This document shows positions 32,393 through 40,059 of a stretch of DNA of 64,000 nucleotides, piece after piece (the first letter of the stretch is position 1; every line of letters begins with the position of its first letter). The position numbers were made by a program, and so were the translations under genes. The notes below the pieces were generated by a model. It was given only the letters and a program-made list of their open reading frames with translations, ran no database searches and was not told where the DNA came from. Source of the DNA: Croceimicrobium sp963977415 (lineage in GTDB: Bacteria > Bacteroidota > Bacteroidia > Flavobacteriales > Schleiferiaceae); NCBI GenBank assembly GCA_963977415.1, contig CAXBOS010000003.1:1-64000 (forward strand). The letters run 5' to 3'.

Positions 32393-34872
32393 TGAGCGGT
32401 ACTACTGAAAACAGAAAGGTTTACATCTCCATTAATGGAAAGGAGGTTAAAAACACCTATCGAGGTATAAAAGCGGAAGTTCTAGCGCTTACAGGACAAC
32501 TAACTAACACCACACGTGGTACTAAGGAGTTTGAGCAGGCAACGAAGAAATTAGATAACGCTAAGAAACAGTTTGAAAAGGTTAAAACCGAAGTCGGTTT
32601 CACTAGAAAAGGTATTAGTGGTTTAAACGACAACTTCAACGCGCTGAAAAACACATTTATAGTGGTAGCCGCTATTAATGTTTTTGGTAAAATCCTTAAA
32701 GATGCTTTTGAGCTTCGCAAAGAAATGGGAAAGCTTGAAGCGGTATTAAAAAATGCTTTAGGCGATGATCTGTTAGCAGAAGGTGCAATTACCATGATTG
32801 AAGACTTCGCTACGGAAACCCCATTTTCAGTTCAGCAACTTACCGAAAGTTTTGTAAAACTCGTGAATCGTGGTATTATCCCCACAAGAGAGGAAATGAG
32901 AAAAATGGGAGACTTCTCATCTGCCACAGGAAAAAGTTTTGATCAATTAGCGGAGGCTATCCTTGATGCGCAAACAGGAGAATTTGAGCGATTGAAGGAG
33001 TTTGGCATTATGGCTCGAAGAGAGGGCGATGGAGTAGCCATGACTTTTAAAGGTCAAAGAACTCAAATCGCGATGACTAAAGATGCTATTACTGAGTACA
33101 TCTACAGTTTAGGAGATTTAGAAGGCGTAAGTGGGTCTATGGCGGCTATTAGTAATGAGCTGGCGGGAGCTACTAGTAATTTAGGTGATGCTTATGATAC
33201 CTTATTAAATACCATTTTTAAGAATGACACCGCTTTAACTAGGTTCATGAAGACCATGACAACTTCCTTACAAGTTTTAAAGGAAAGTATTCGCGCTGGA
33301 GGTGTTTTAGGGGTGGATGAAGTAGCAGAAATAAATGCAGAAGCAGAGGAAAACTTAAAACGTTCGTTAGATCGGATTAAAAAAGAAGCGGGAACTAATA
33401 AAGAAGTTTGGAAAGATTGGGAAGGTCGCGTGAAAACCGCTATTACCAGCGTTGATGAAAGGTTGAAAAAAGATAATTATACGCCTGCAGCTCGCTTACG
33501 GTTAATCAAAGTCCGTGAAAACTATCTCCAAATTTTATCATCGATTAAAGAGGTGTTAACCGTAGATAGTGAGTCCAACGCTAAACTGATTAAAGAGCGC
33601 GCAGAAGCGCAAAAGAAAATAGAAGCGCTTTTACTTAAAGCAGCAGGTTCTGAAGAGGACATTATTCGTGCGAAATACGAAGAGTTAATTGCTTTAGCTA
33701 AAAAGTATAAGATTGATCTGGTTGATGATTTAACCGAACAAATGAATAGCGAGTTAATTGATGCAATTCAAGAGCAGGCTCTTAAAGAAATTGATGCCGA
33801 AAATAAAAAGCAGCAAGAAAAACTAAAGGCAGAGGAAGAGTTTCAGAGAGAAAGGCGCGAGGCTTTAGAACGCTATGAGCTATTAGATGATAATGAGCGG
33901 CATCAAATGGCTTTAGATGCCTTAGATGTTGTTTATGAAAAGAAGCTTTTATCCTTAGAGGAATATTTAGAGGCGAAGAAGTTTTTAGAGGATGAACATG
34001 CTAATGGACAAACGGAAAAACAGCAGGAGGCCTTTAAAAAGTGGGTTGAGGAATTAGAGGCAAAACTTGAAAAGCAGCAAGCCTTTACTAATGCCTTTTC
34101 TAACTTGGTTAATACCATGGTGGAAACGGAAATGCAGGGCATTAGAACCGTTGAACAAGAAGATTATGAGGTAAACCAAAGAAGAGGGGAAAGCGATGAG
34201 GCTTTTCAGAAAAGAAAGGCAGAAGCTGAAAAAAAATATACTGCGGCTAAAAAAGAAGAGGAACGTGAACGCCATGCCATTTCTAAAAAGTACGCCTTTT
34301 TACAGGCTATGGCGAATGTGGCACAGATAGGCAGTGAGACTGCTTTAGCAATTGTGAAAGCACTGGCTGACTTAGGTCCCATTGCGGGGCCGATTGCAGC
34401 CGCAATAATTGGAACTACTGGTGTACTGCAGGCGGGTATCGCCTTACAAAATGCTAATAAAATTCAAGGATACGCCACTGGTGGTTTCACCGATAACGCT
34501 ACTGGACCTGTGGATGAAACAGGCTTTCGCCAAGCGGGTATTGTTCACGAAGAGGAGTGGGTGGCACCGCGCTGGATGCGCAAGTCGCCTCGCTACGCTT
34601 CTACCATTAATGCATTAGAATATGCTCGCGCCAATAATGTAGGGCGTTATGGTAACACATCTACGCCAGTGGCCATCTCATCTACCCCGAGTGGACCAGT
34701 GCAGGCAACTTTAGATACGGGCAATTTTAACAAAGCTGTATTAATGCTGAGTGAAACCGTGGATAAACTTGTGGAAAGAGGTGTTTTAGCGGTGGCCGAC
34801 GATGATTTTGAGCGAGCTATGAAGGAAAAGCGGGAACGCGATGAACTGATTATAAATAATAGCAGAATATGA
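32392..34872 (+). CDS. Tail tape-measure protein
   Basis: 826 residues. Long helical N-terminal stretch with coiled coils (KEFEQATKKLDNAKKQFEKV), a central region typical of tape measures (LAEAILDAQTGEFERLKEFG, GSMAAISNELAGATSNLGDA), long charged coiled coils at about 460-650, and a hydrophobic segment near 660-690 (ALADLGPIAGPIAAAIIGTT). By the known rule of about 0.15 nm per residue this predicts a tail of roughly 120 nm, consistent with a siphovirus. Confidence 0.85.
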   Translation: MSGTTENRKVYISINGKEVKNTYRGIKAEVLALTGQLTNTTRGTKEFEQATKKLDNAKKQFEKVKTEVGFTRKGISGLNDNFNALKNTFIVVAAINVFGKILKDAFELRKEMGKLEAVLKNALGDDLLAEGAITMIEDFATETPFSVQQLTESFVKLVNRGIIPTREEMRKMGDFSSATGKSFDQLAEAILDAQTGEFERLKEFGIMARREGDGVAMTFKGQRTQIAMTKDAITEYIYSLGDLEGVSGSMAAISNELAGATSNLGDAYDTLLNTIFKNDTALTRFMKTMTTSLQVLKESIRAGGVLGVDEVAEINAEAEENLKRSLDRIKKEAGTNKEVWKDWEGRVKTAITSVDERLKKDNYTPAARLRLIKVRENYLQILSSIKEVLTVDSESNAKLIKERAEAQKKIEALLLKAAGSEEDIIRAKYEELIALAKKYKIDLVDDLTEQMNSELIDAIQEQALKEIDAENKKQQEKLKAEEEFQRERREALERYELLDDNERHQMALDALDVVYEKKLLSLEEYLEAKKFLEDEHANGQTEKQQEAFKKWVEELEAKLEKQQAFTNAFSNLVNTMVETEMQGIRTVEQEDYEVNQRRGESDEAFQKRKAEAEKKYTAAKKEEERERHAISKKYAFLQAMANVAQIGSETALAIVKALADLGPIAGPIAAAIIGTTGVLQAGIALQNANKIQGYATGGFTDNATGPVDETGFRQAGIVHEEEWVAPRWMRKSPRYASTINALEYARANNVGRYGNTSTPVAISSTPSGPVQATLDTGNFNKAVLMLSETVDKLVERGVLAVADDDFERAMKEKRERDELIINNSRI

Positions 34873-36392
34873 GTTTGACCCTACTAAAAAGCCCAGGAAA
34901 TCAAAATTTATTGAAAAATCCGGTAGTTTATGAGCTAAGCTCTAATAATACGCTTTCTACAGTTGGAACAGCCGTAAACCAGACTATTGAGTTAAATGCT
35001 ATTCCATCTAATGGCGACACCCTTCGTTTACAATGGCTTAATGGGGCAAGAGATATTACTTTCACCTTTACCAATAGCCCCGATGATAGTGGTTTACAAC
35101 TTGATAGAAGCGGCGCACATGCTAATGTAGCGGCCTACATTAATAATTTACTTATAAGTGAATTAGAGAGTAATTACCTCATAAATAAAGACTTTGAGCT
35201 AAGCTACAACGATGTAAATAAGATTCTATTTATTGCCCGCGAACCAGGAACTGCGTATGCATTTACTTTAAGCAAAACAGGTGTTTATAATCCTACCTTA
35301 GATGTTTTTCAAAGCGGGGTAGATTCCGTTTCCCGTCCCAACTTTAGAGTAATTAGCGAGCTAGAAGCGCGCTATTTAGGCGATGCTGAATGGGAAAAGG
35401 TAGAGTTAGAACTTTTGCCGATTGAGGAAAAGGTACTTTTCGATTTTTCGAGTGTCTTGAAGTCTTTTGATAAACTTATTCTGCCTTTGCTTAGCAGTAG
35501 CACCCCCCTAAATTGTAGTGCGCAAGTGGTAGAATTTAAAGCACGCTTTGGAGAAGCTTTTGGTACCACTTTAGCCATTCAGCGCATGGCGCAACAGGCG
35601 ACGATTTATGGGGTATTTGGCGGTTTAAGTTTAAAAGACCGCCTTGGCTTTAGTTTCGAATCTGCTATTCTTCCCGAATTTTTAAGCCACCGAAATAGTA
35701 CGGTAATCCGAGAGGGACAACCTTATTTTGTGAGCTTTTGGAATGATAGTACCAATCGCAGTCCTGCTACTATTAAGGCAGCACTAACCTATACCGATGG
35801 GAGTACCGCCACCAAAAACTTATACACCCAAGCCATGACGGCTTATCAGTTGTTTTGTATGCCAGTGTCCCATACTCTATTATCTTCTGTGGCTGATGCT
35901 GGAAAGACGGTATCCCGAGCGCGAATTTATATTGATGGCCTTAATACAGGAGTTACCTTAAATGTAGACCGCAAACCAGTTAAGGCCGAAACCTATATTG
36001 CTTACCGTAATGGCTTTGGAGTTATAGAAACTGAGTGTTTTACCGGAGAAGTGTTAAAGACCTTTGAAACCGAGGCCGATAAAGCCGAGTTATGGAAGCG
36101 CTTTGACGCTAATTACCAAGAAGCTAGACAAATAAGCTATAATAACCGCCAGACCTACGGACTAGAAATAAATAGCGGGTTTTTTAGCGTGGATAGAGCC
36201 GAGTTACTGGGAGACTTACTGAGCAGCGACCGCCATTACCTTGTGCTTAATAATAAGTATTTGCCTGTGTTTCTAGAAGCCGATAGTTTTGAAGTTAAAC
36301 AAACCCAGCGCGGCAGTTTTAATAGTTTTCGATTAAGCCTACTCTTTTTAACCGATAATAATTACAGTGATGTTGGAGATAGAATTGGCTGA
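34869..36392 (+). CDS. Tail-tip/distal tail-like protein
   Basis: 507 residues, beta-rich, following the tape measure with a 4-nt overlap. Position and composition fit a distal-tail or tail-hub protein; repeated strand-forming segments include NGDTLRLQWLNGARDITFTF. No enzymatic motif. In Bacteroidota phages the genes after the tape measure encode the tail tip that carries the fibres. Confidence 0.5.
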   Translation: MSLTLLKSPGNQNLLKNPVVYELSSNNTLSTVGTAVNQTIELNAIPSNGDTLRLQWLNGARDITFTFTNSPDDSGLQLDRSGAHANVAAYINNLLISELESNYLINKDFELSYNDVNKILFIAREPGTAYAFTLSKTGVYNPTLDVFQSGVDSVSRPNFRVISELEARYLGDAEWEKVELELLPIEEKVLFDFSSVLKSFDKLILPLLSSSTPLNCSAQVVEFKARFGEAFGTTLAIQRMAQQATIYGVFGGLSLKDRLGFSFESAILPEFLSHRNSTVIREGQPYFVSFWNDSTNRSPATIKAALTYTDGSTATKNLYTQAMTAYQLFCMPVSHTLLSSVADAGKTVSRARIYIDGLNTGVTLNVDRKPVKAETYIAYRNGFGVIETECFTGEVLKTFETEADKAELWKRFDANYQEARQISYNNRQTYGLEINSGFFSVDRAELLGDLLSSDRHYLVLNNKYLPVFLEADSFEVKQTQRGSFNSFRLSLLFLTDNNYSDVGDRIG

Positions 36393-37899
36393 TGGCAGCG
36401 GAAGATTGGATTTGTTTCCTAAAGAAGGAATTCCATTCGAGCAAAGTTTTAATCTTTACGATTTTGAGCATATTGAAGGCACTAAATCGTGGAGTTTTAA
36501 ATTACCAAAGACGGCTAATAATGTTAAAAATTGTGGCTGGATTAATGTAAGTAACCTTCGGACTGATTTTAAGAATAGCTACAGGGTTAATGTTTACTTA
36601 TTTGGCGACTTGTGGAAAATCGGGCTTTTATACTTTTTAGAAGATTATCCAACCTATTGGTCTGTTCATTTTGCAGGCGAAGCTGGTTTGTTGAAACAAC
36701 TTTTTGATGATAAAGAGCTGGTAGACTTTTCATTTCCTAAAATAACCAGTATTGCAGATACTTATGCTCATGCCAAATTAGCCGCCGAAGAAGGACCTAG
36801 CGAGCACCCTTATACTTTTGCTGAAGTATATATTCCTAACGCGCAAAATGATGGACTAATACCCAGTTATTTAAATCCAAATAAGTATAATTTTTCTACA
36901 GGTATTTGGGAAGGCTTTATAAGTAATGTAGGTGGTGGATTTGCGCCTCTTTGTCCTTTCCCTTATGTTAAACAAGTTCTGGAGGTTATTGGTAATGAAC
37001 TAGGGGTTCATTTTGCGGGAGAATTATGGAATGATACGGAGTTTGAACGATTGGTGTTTTTTAATACACAATGTCTAAATACCTTAGTAGATGATGTACC
37101 AGAAGGAGCACCTGTAGATAGTATTGACGTGAATAATCATGTGCCTAAAGTAAAGGTAACAGATCTATTAATTAATATTTGCCAGTTTTTTAATCAATTA
37201 ATTGAGTACGATGATACGGTAGGTACAATAACCTTTATTTCGAGGAAAACTGTTTTTTCATCGACTTTAGTTAATGATTTTAGGTACAAGATATCTTCTA
37301 GCCGCCGATTATATAAAGAAAAAAGGGATTTTAGTTTAAAGTATGAATATCTGCAAGAGGATTTAGATGTTGCTAAGTACTTTGGCACATTAAGCGATTT
37401 AACGGGTATAAACGGTGGAGCTGCTGCCACCGAATTAAACGTTAAATTTAGTACTATTCCCACCTTAGATTATGGCTACCCTTATGACACCGTTCCTGTT
37501 TCTAGCTTAGAGATAAACGCGGAAAATCCTTATCAGTTTTTGTTTTTTAGAGGGTTTAAACTAGCTCCTGAAATATTCTCAGCTCCTAATATACCTGAGG
37601 TACCCTATGTTAGTTGCGATTTAAACTACACCCCTGCCCCAGGTTATACTTTAGATAAGTATGCCCTCACATGGAAGGGAACTAATGGTTTGCACGAAAC
37701 ATGGTGGGCAGAATTTTTAAGTGTCCTTCGATTAGGGCGTGTGCTAGAGGTAGAGTTAGTGTTGAATGCTAAAGACCTATTAACTTTCCAGTATTTAAAA
37801 AGGCATAGTTTAATGGAAGATGTGGTGATTTTCGAGGAAATGAAAGCGACAATTAAAAATGAGCAATTAAAAGTAAAGGGACAAGTTTTGAAGTTTTAG
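36370..37899 (+). CDS. Putative tail-tip/baseplate hub protein
   Basis: 509 residues from ATG 36370, rather than the adjacent in-frame GTG. It contains a FNLYDFEHIEGTKSWSFKLP type beginning and a long beta-rich body. Together with the preceding gene it probably forms the tail tip; the two overlap by 23 nt. The central region (VTDLLINICQFFNQLIEYDD, TITFISRKTVF) resembles hub proteins of the gp27/44-like class only in general appearance. Confidence 0.5.
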   Translation: MLEIELADGSGRLDLFPKEGIPFEQSFNLYDFEHIEGTKSWSFKLPKTANNVKNCGWINVSNLRTDFKNSYRVNVYLFGDLWKIGLLYFLEDYPTYWSVHFAGEAGLLKQLFDDKELVDFSFPKITSIADTYAHAKLAAEEGPSEHPYTFAEVYIPNAQNDGLIPSYLNPNKYNFSTGIWEGFISNVGGGFAPLCPFPYVKQVLEVIGNELGVHFAGELWNDTEFERLVFFNTQCLNTLVDDVPEGAPVDSIDVNNHVPKVKVTDLLINICQFFNQLIEYDDTVGTITFISRKTVFSSTLVNDFRYKISSSRRLYKEKRDFSLKYEYLQEDLDVAKYFGTLSDLTGINGGAAATELNVKFSTIPTLDYGYPYDTVPVSSLEINAENPYQFLFFRGFKLAPEIFSAPNIPEVPYVSCDLNYTPAPGYTLDKYALTWKGTNGLHETWWAEFLSVLRLGRVLEVELVLNAKDLLTFQYLKRHSLMEDVVIFEEMKATIKNEQLKVKGQVLKF

Positions 37900-37920
37900 T
37901 ACTTTGGCGGAAAAACTATT

Positions 37921-38466
37921 ATGATCTACTTTACTTTATTAGCAGTATTTCTGCAACAGTTATCTTCATTTACCGGTTATTTAGTGGCTACACCTGAAGG
38001 ATGGAGGAATTCTTACGATGAAAAACCATATATCGTTTTTTCTAATCCTGATTTAACGAGCCAAGGATTGTATGAGAAAGCAAATCGATTTATTGCTTAC
38101 AACTATAAGCATGGGGAAGATGTAATTAAAGCTAATGTTTCGAATGAAATGATAAGGTTTAATTCTGGACATGAGTTTATGGTGCCAAATGGTTTTATAT
38201 CCTTAAAGTGCAGAGTCATTTTTGAAATTGAATTGCTTTTTAAAGATGGCAAAATAAAATTTACCGTTTTAGATCAAAAAGCATGGATGGAAGATAATCC
38301 TTTTGATCCTTTTTATAAAGGTTGGGCTACATGGGGAATTTTCTATAAAAGCGGTAAGGTAAAGCATGAAAAGTTTAAGTACCTATTTGAACAGGAATTG
38401 AAAAGTGTAGTTGATGAGCTTAATAAATTCGTACTTGAATTAGAAGTTGAGAAAGAAGATTGGTAA
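37921..38466 (+). CDS. Exported protein, possibly DUF4468-like
   Basis: 181 residues with a probable N-terminal signal or anchor segment (MIYFTLLAVFLQQLSSF). The body (FIAYNYKHGEDVIKANVSNE, ISLKCRVIFEIELLFKDGKI) resembles the DUF4468 TBP-like fold common in Bacteroidota exported proteins; this is a recollection, not a search. It is the last rightward gene before a terminator, set at the end of the tail module as in typical lysogenic-conversion cargo. Confidence 0.5.
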   Translation: MIYFTLLAVFLQQLSSFTGYLVATPEGWRNSYDEKPYIVFSNPDLTSQGLYEKANRFIAYNYKHGEDVIKANVSNEMIRFNSGHEFMVPNGFISLKCRVIFEIELLFKDGKIKFTVLDQKAWMEDNPFDPFYKGWATWGIFYKSGKVKHEKFKYLFEQELKSVVDELNKFVLELEVEKEDW

Positions 38467-38500
38467 AACACATTTTATCGGCTCAGATTCGAACCGATAA

Positions 38501-38534
38501 AAAAGCCCCCAGTCGAAATGGCTGGGGGCTTTTT
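38501..38534. terminator. Bidirectional rho-independent terminator
   Basis: A perfect 12-bp stem (38501-38512 with 38522-38533) flanked by A's and T's, so it can end both the rightward tail operon and the leftward antirepressor gene. It is almost identical to the terminator at 39782-39814, which bounds the other side of the same module. Confidence 0.86.
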
Positions 38535-38536
38535 CT

Positions 38537-39070
38537 CTAGTGATTATTGAAATCTTCATTGTCTAACATGGACATCTGCCTTGACTTCCACTCCTCAAAA
38601 GTTAAGGAGCGTATTTTCTTAAGGCTACCCTCCGCGTTTTTGAGTTTAGACCTAGCACTAGAAAAATCCCTTTTAGCATTTTCTACATGTTCTAGTTCTG
38701 CTTCAAGCATACGTTCTTTCTGTTTTAGAAAAATTTTGCTCTCGGCAAAGTGCTCCCATAAAACATCGTAGACCTTTCTGCGATATTGAATTAAAACTTC
38801 GGCCGCCTCAGGCTTTACTTTTTTGGGGCTAATGGTAAACAGCCAGCCAAAGACATATTTAATGGGTAAACATTGCATTGAGTAGTTTTTTCCATCACTT
38901 CCAGTTGTGGTCTTAGAGACCACAACTGAACCTAAAATTTCATCCTTTTTTAGGTCTCTAATTTGAACCGAGTGGTCAATTCCTAATCCTTGACAGATTG
39001 GTTTAATCGCCACAAACTCATTTTCCGCATCGCAGATTAGTAGTTTGCTTAATTGAATTTCATTTTCCAT
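38537..39070 (-). CDS. Phage antirepressor (P22 Ant-N/BRO-N type)
   Basis: 177 residues. Residues about 5-95 match the P22-type antirepressor N-terminal domain (FVAIKPICQGLGIDHSVQIR, YSMQCLPIKYVFGWLFTI), followed by a helical coiled tail (KNAEGSLKKIRSL). Such proteins bind and inactivate phage repressors, triggering induction. Reverse oriented between two matching terminators. Its transcript starts near 39175 and has a roughly 100-nt leader with a terminator/antiterminator-like pair of stems. Confidence 0.72.
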   Translation of the reverse strand: MENEIQLSKLLICDAENEFVAIKPICQGLGIDHSVQIRDLKKDEILGSVVVSKTTTGSDGKNYSMQCLPIKYVFGWLFTISPKKVKPEAAEVLIQYRRKVYDVLWEHFAESKIFLKQKERMLEAELEHVENAKRDFSSARSKLKNAEGSLKKIRSLTFEEWKSRQMSMLDNEDFNNH

Positions 39071-39090
39071 AATAAATAGGTATTAAATAC

Positions 39091-39187
39091 AAAAACCCCC
39101 TCTTCGTAAGCCCGCCAAGGATTGGTGAAGAAGGGGTTTTTAAGAATGTTGTATTTCGTGTGTGGCGGTCTTACGCGAACAAATATA
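39091..39187 (-). promoter_or_regulatory. Antirepressor promoter with attenuator-like leader
   Basis: On the minus strand a TATATTTG -7 box (39180-39187) is followed by a leader with four segments. Segment 39163-39175 pairs with 39105-39117 (12/13), and segment 39127-39141 pairs with 39091-39105 (14/15), the latter ending in five T's like an intrinsic terminator. The two pairings cross each other, so they exclude one another, as in transcription attenuators. Function inferred. Confidence 0.5.
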
Positions 39188-39201
39188 GTATAAATACCCT
39201 A

Positions 39202-39231
39202 TTTGCGAACTAATATTTCGCTTTACCTTTG
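39202..39231 (+). promoter_or_regulatory. Promoter of the 39442 gene with operator in the spacer
   Basis: TTTG (39202-39205), 18 bp, TACCTTTG (39224-39231), a good Bacteroidota promoter. The spacer holds the inverted repeat CGAACTAATATTTCG (39206-39220), closely related to 18371-18385. Further GCGAAC half-sites lie at 39175-39180 and 39236-39241, so both divergent promoters could be controlled by one regulator. Confidence 0.62.
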
Positions 39232-39256
39232 TTGGGCGAACAAAATTTACCTTGTG

Positions 39257-39441
39257 TATCAAGTAATTAGCTGGTATTTTAGCAACGTTCAATACCGAGG
39301 TTAGTATCCTCTTGATATATAATGCTTACAATACTCCCGGGTGGGTTGGAAATATCCAATACCGACCGCATTTAGTATCGTTTCGACGATCTCGGTGTTG
39401 AACACACCCGGGTTTTATTAATTTTTTAATTCTTTAAGGTT
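39257..39441 (+). promoter_or_regulatory. Structured leader RNA with alternative pairings
   Basis: The roughly 200-nt leader contains TATCAAG/CTTGATA (39257-39263 with 39311-39317), a hairpin TTGGA/TCCAA (39346-39359), a hairpin ATCGT/ACGAT with a TTCG loop (39377-39390), and CCCGGGTG/CACCCGGG (39336-39343 with 39405-39412) followed by TTTT. Segment 39391-39403 can pair either with 39287-39299 or, over 12 nt, with 39444-39455, the first codons of the gene. This looks like a regulatory RNA switch; the signal it senses is unknown. Confidence 0.5.
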
Positions 39442-39759
39442 ATGTTCAACACCGAAGAAAAAAAAACAAAAGCCAAGGCTCAGGCTCAAAAAGCAGCCCC
39501 CACCGCTCCCAAGCGCAGCGAAAATGAAAACATTTTAGATGCCTTGGATTATTACAAACTCGATTATTGGGATATTGTCCTCTTAGGCGATTTAAAAGAA
39601 AAAGGCCGCGCGCGCATTATAAATGAAGCGCAAGACTGGTTAAGCGCTTTTCAAAACGCAGGCTTAGATGTGGATGAACATAAAATTCACATGGTAAACC
39701 TATTGTTAGAACTGGCTAAAACCGCACCCGAAACCCCCGAGGAAGATCTTATAGGTTAA
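39442..39759 (+). CDS. Hypothetical control-module protein
   Basis: 105 residues: a Lys/Ala-rich N-terminus (EEKKTKAKAQAQKAAPTAPK) and a helical C-terminal part (LDYYKLDYWDIVLLGDLKEK). No recognised domain. Transcribed divergently from the antirepressor through a long structured leader; its first codons are complementary to part of that leader. It is probably involved in lysogeny or induction control, or is a regulated accessory gene. Confidence 0.55.
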   Translation: MFNTEEKKTKAKAQAQKAAPTAPKRSENENILDALDYYKLDYWDIVLLGDLKEKGRARIINEAQDWLSAFQNAGLDVDEHKIHMVNLLLELAKTAPETPEEDLIG

Positions 39760-39781
39760 GTTTAGCGACTTAAACCAGGGC

Positions 39782-39814
39782 AAAGCCCCCAACCAAAATG
39801 GCTGGGGGCTTTTT
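39782..39814. terminator. Rho-independent terminator
   Basis: AAAGCCCCCA (39782-39791) pairs with TGGGGGCTTT (39803-39812), followed by T's. Nearly the same sequence as 38501-38534. Ends the 39442 transcript; weaker for the leftward integrase-side transcript. Confidence 0.82.
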
Positions 39815-39817
39815 CTT

Positions 39818-39997
39818 TTAGGATACCTTTTTAAGTAATCCATTATTTCTAATTACCAAATGCGAAATAAGCGCTGTGAATTGTCGCAGATCTTCTCCTA
39901 CTAATAAACTTCCATTATCCTTTTGTAGTAAATCAAGCAAGATTAAAGTAAGATTGCTTAATTGATCAGGGCTTAAATCATTAAATTCATCATACAT
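39818..39997 (-). CDS. Hypothetical 59-residue protein downstream of integrase
   Basis: ORF from ATG 39997 to TAA 39820-39818 (MYDEFNDLSPDQLSNLTLIL...), helical. It lies 62 nt downstream of the integrase gene on the same strand and probably shares its transcript. Size and position would suit a recombination directionality factor or a small regulator, but no motif proves this. Confidence 0.45.
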   Translation of the reverse strand: MYDEFNDLSPDQLSNLTLILLDLLQKDNGSLLVGEDLRQFTALISHLVIRNNGLLKKVS

Positions 39998-40059
39998 AAG
40001 CGAAGTTGTTTTAGTTTATAGTGAAAAAACTAAAATATAATTCTGCTAGTATTAGTGAA

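Noticed and set aside
39257..39441. Diversity-generating retroelement template repeat
   Set aside because: Repeats near the 39442 start could suggest a template/variable pair, but there is no reverse transcriptase gene in the window and no A-specific mismatches.
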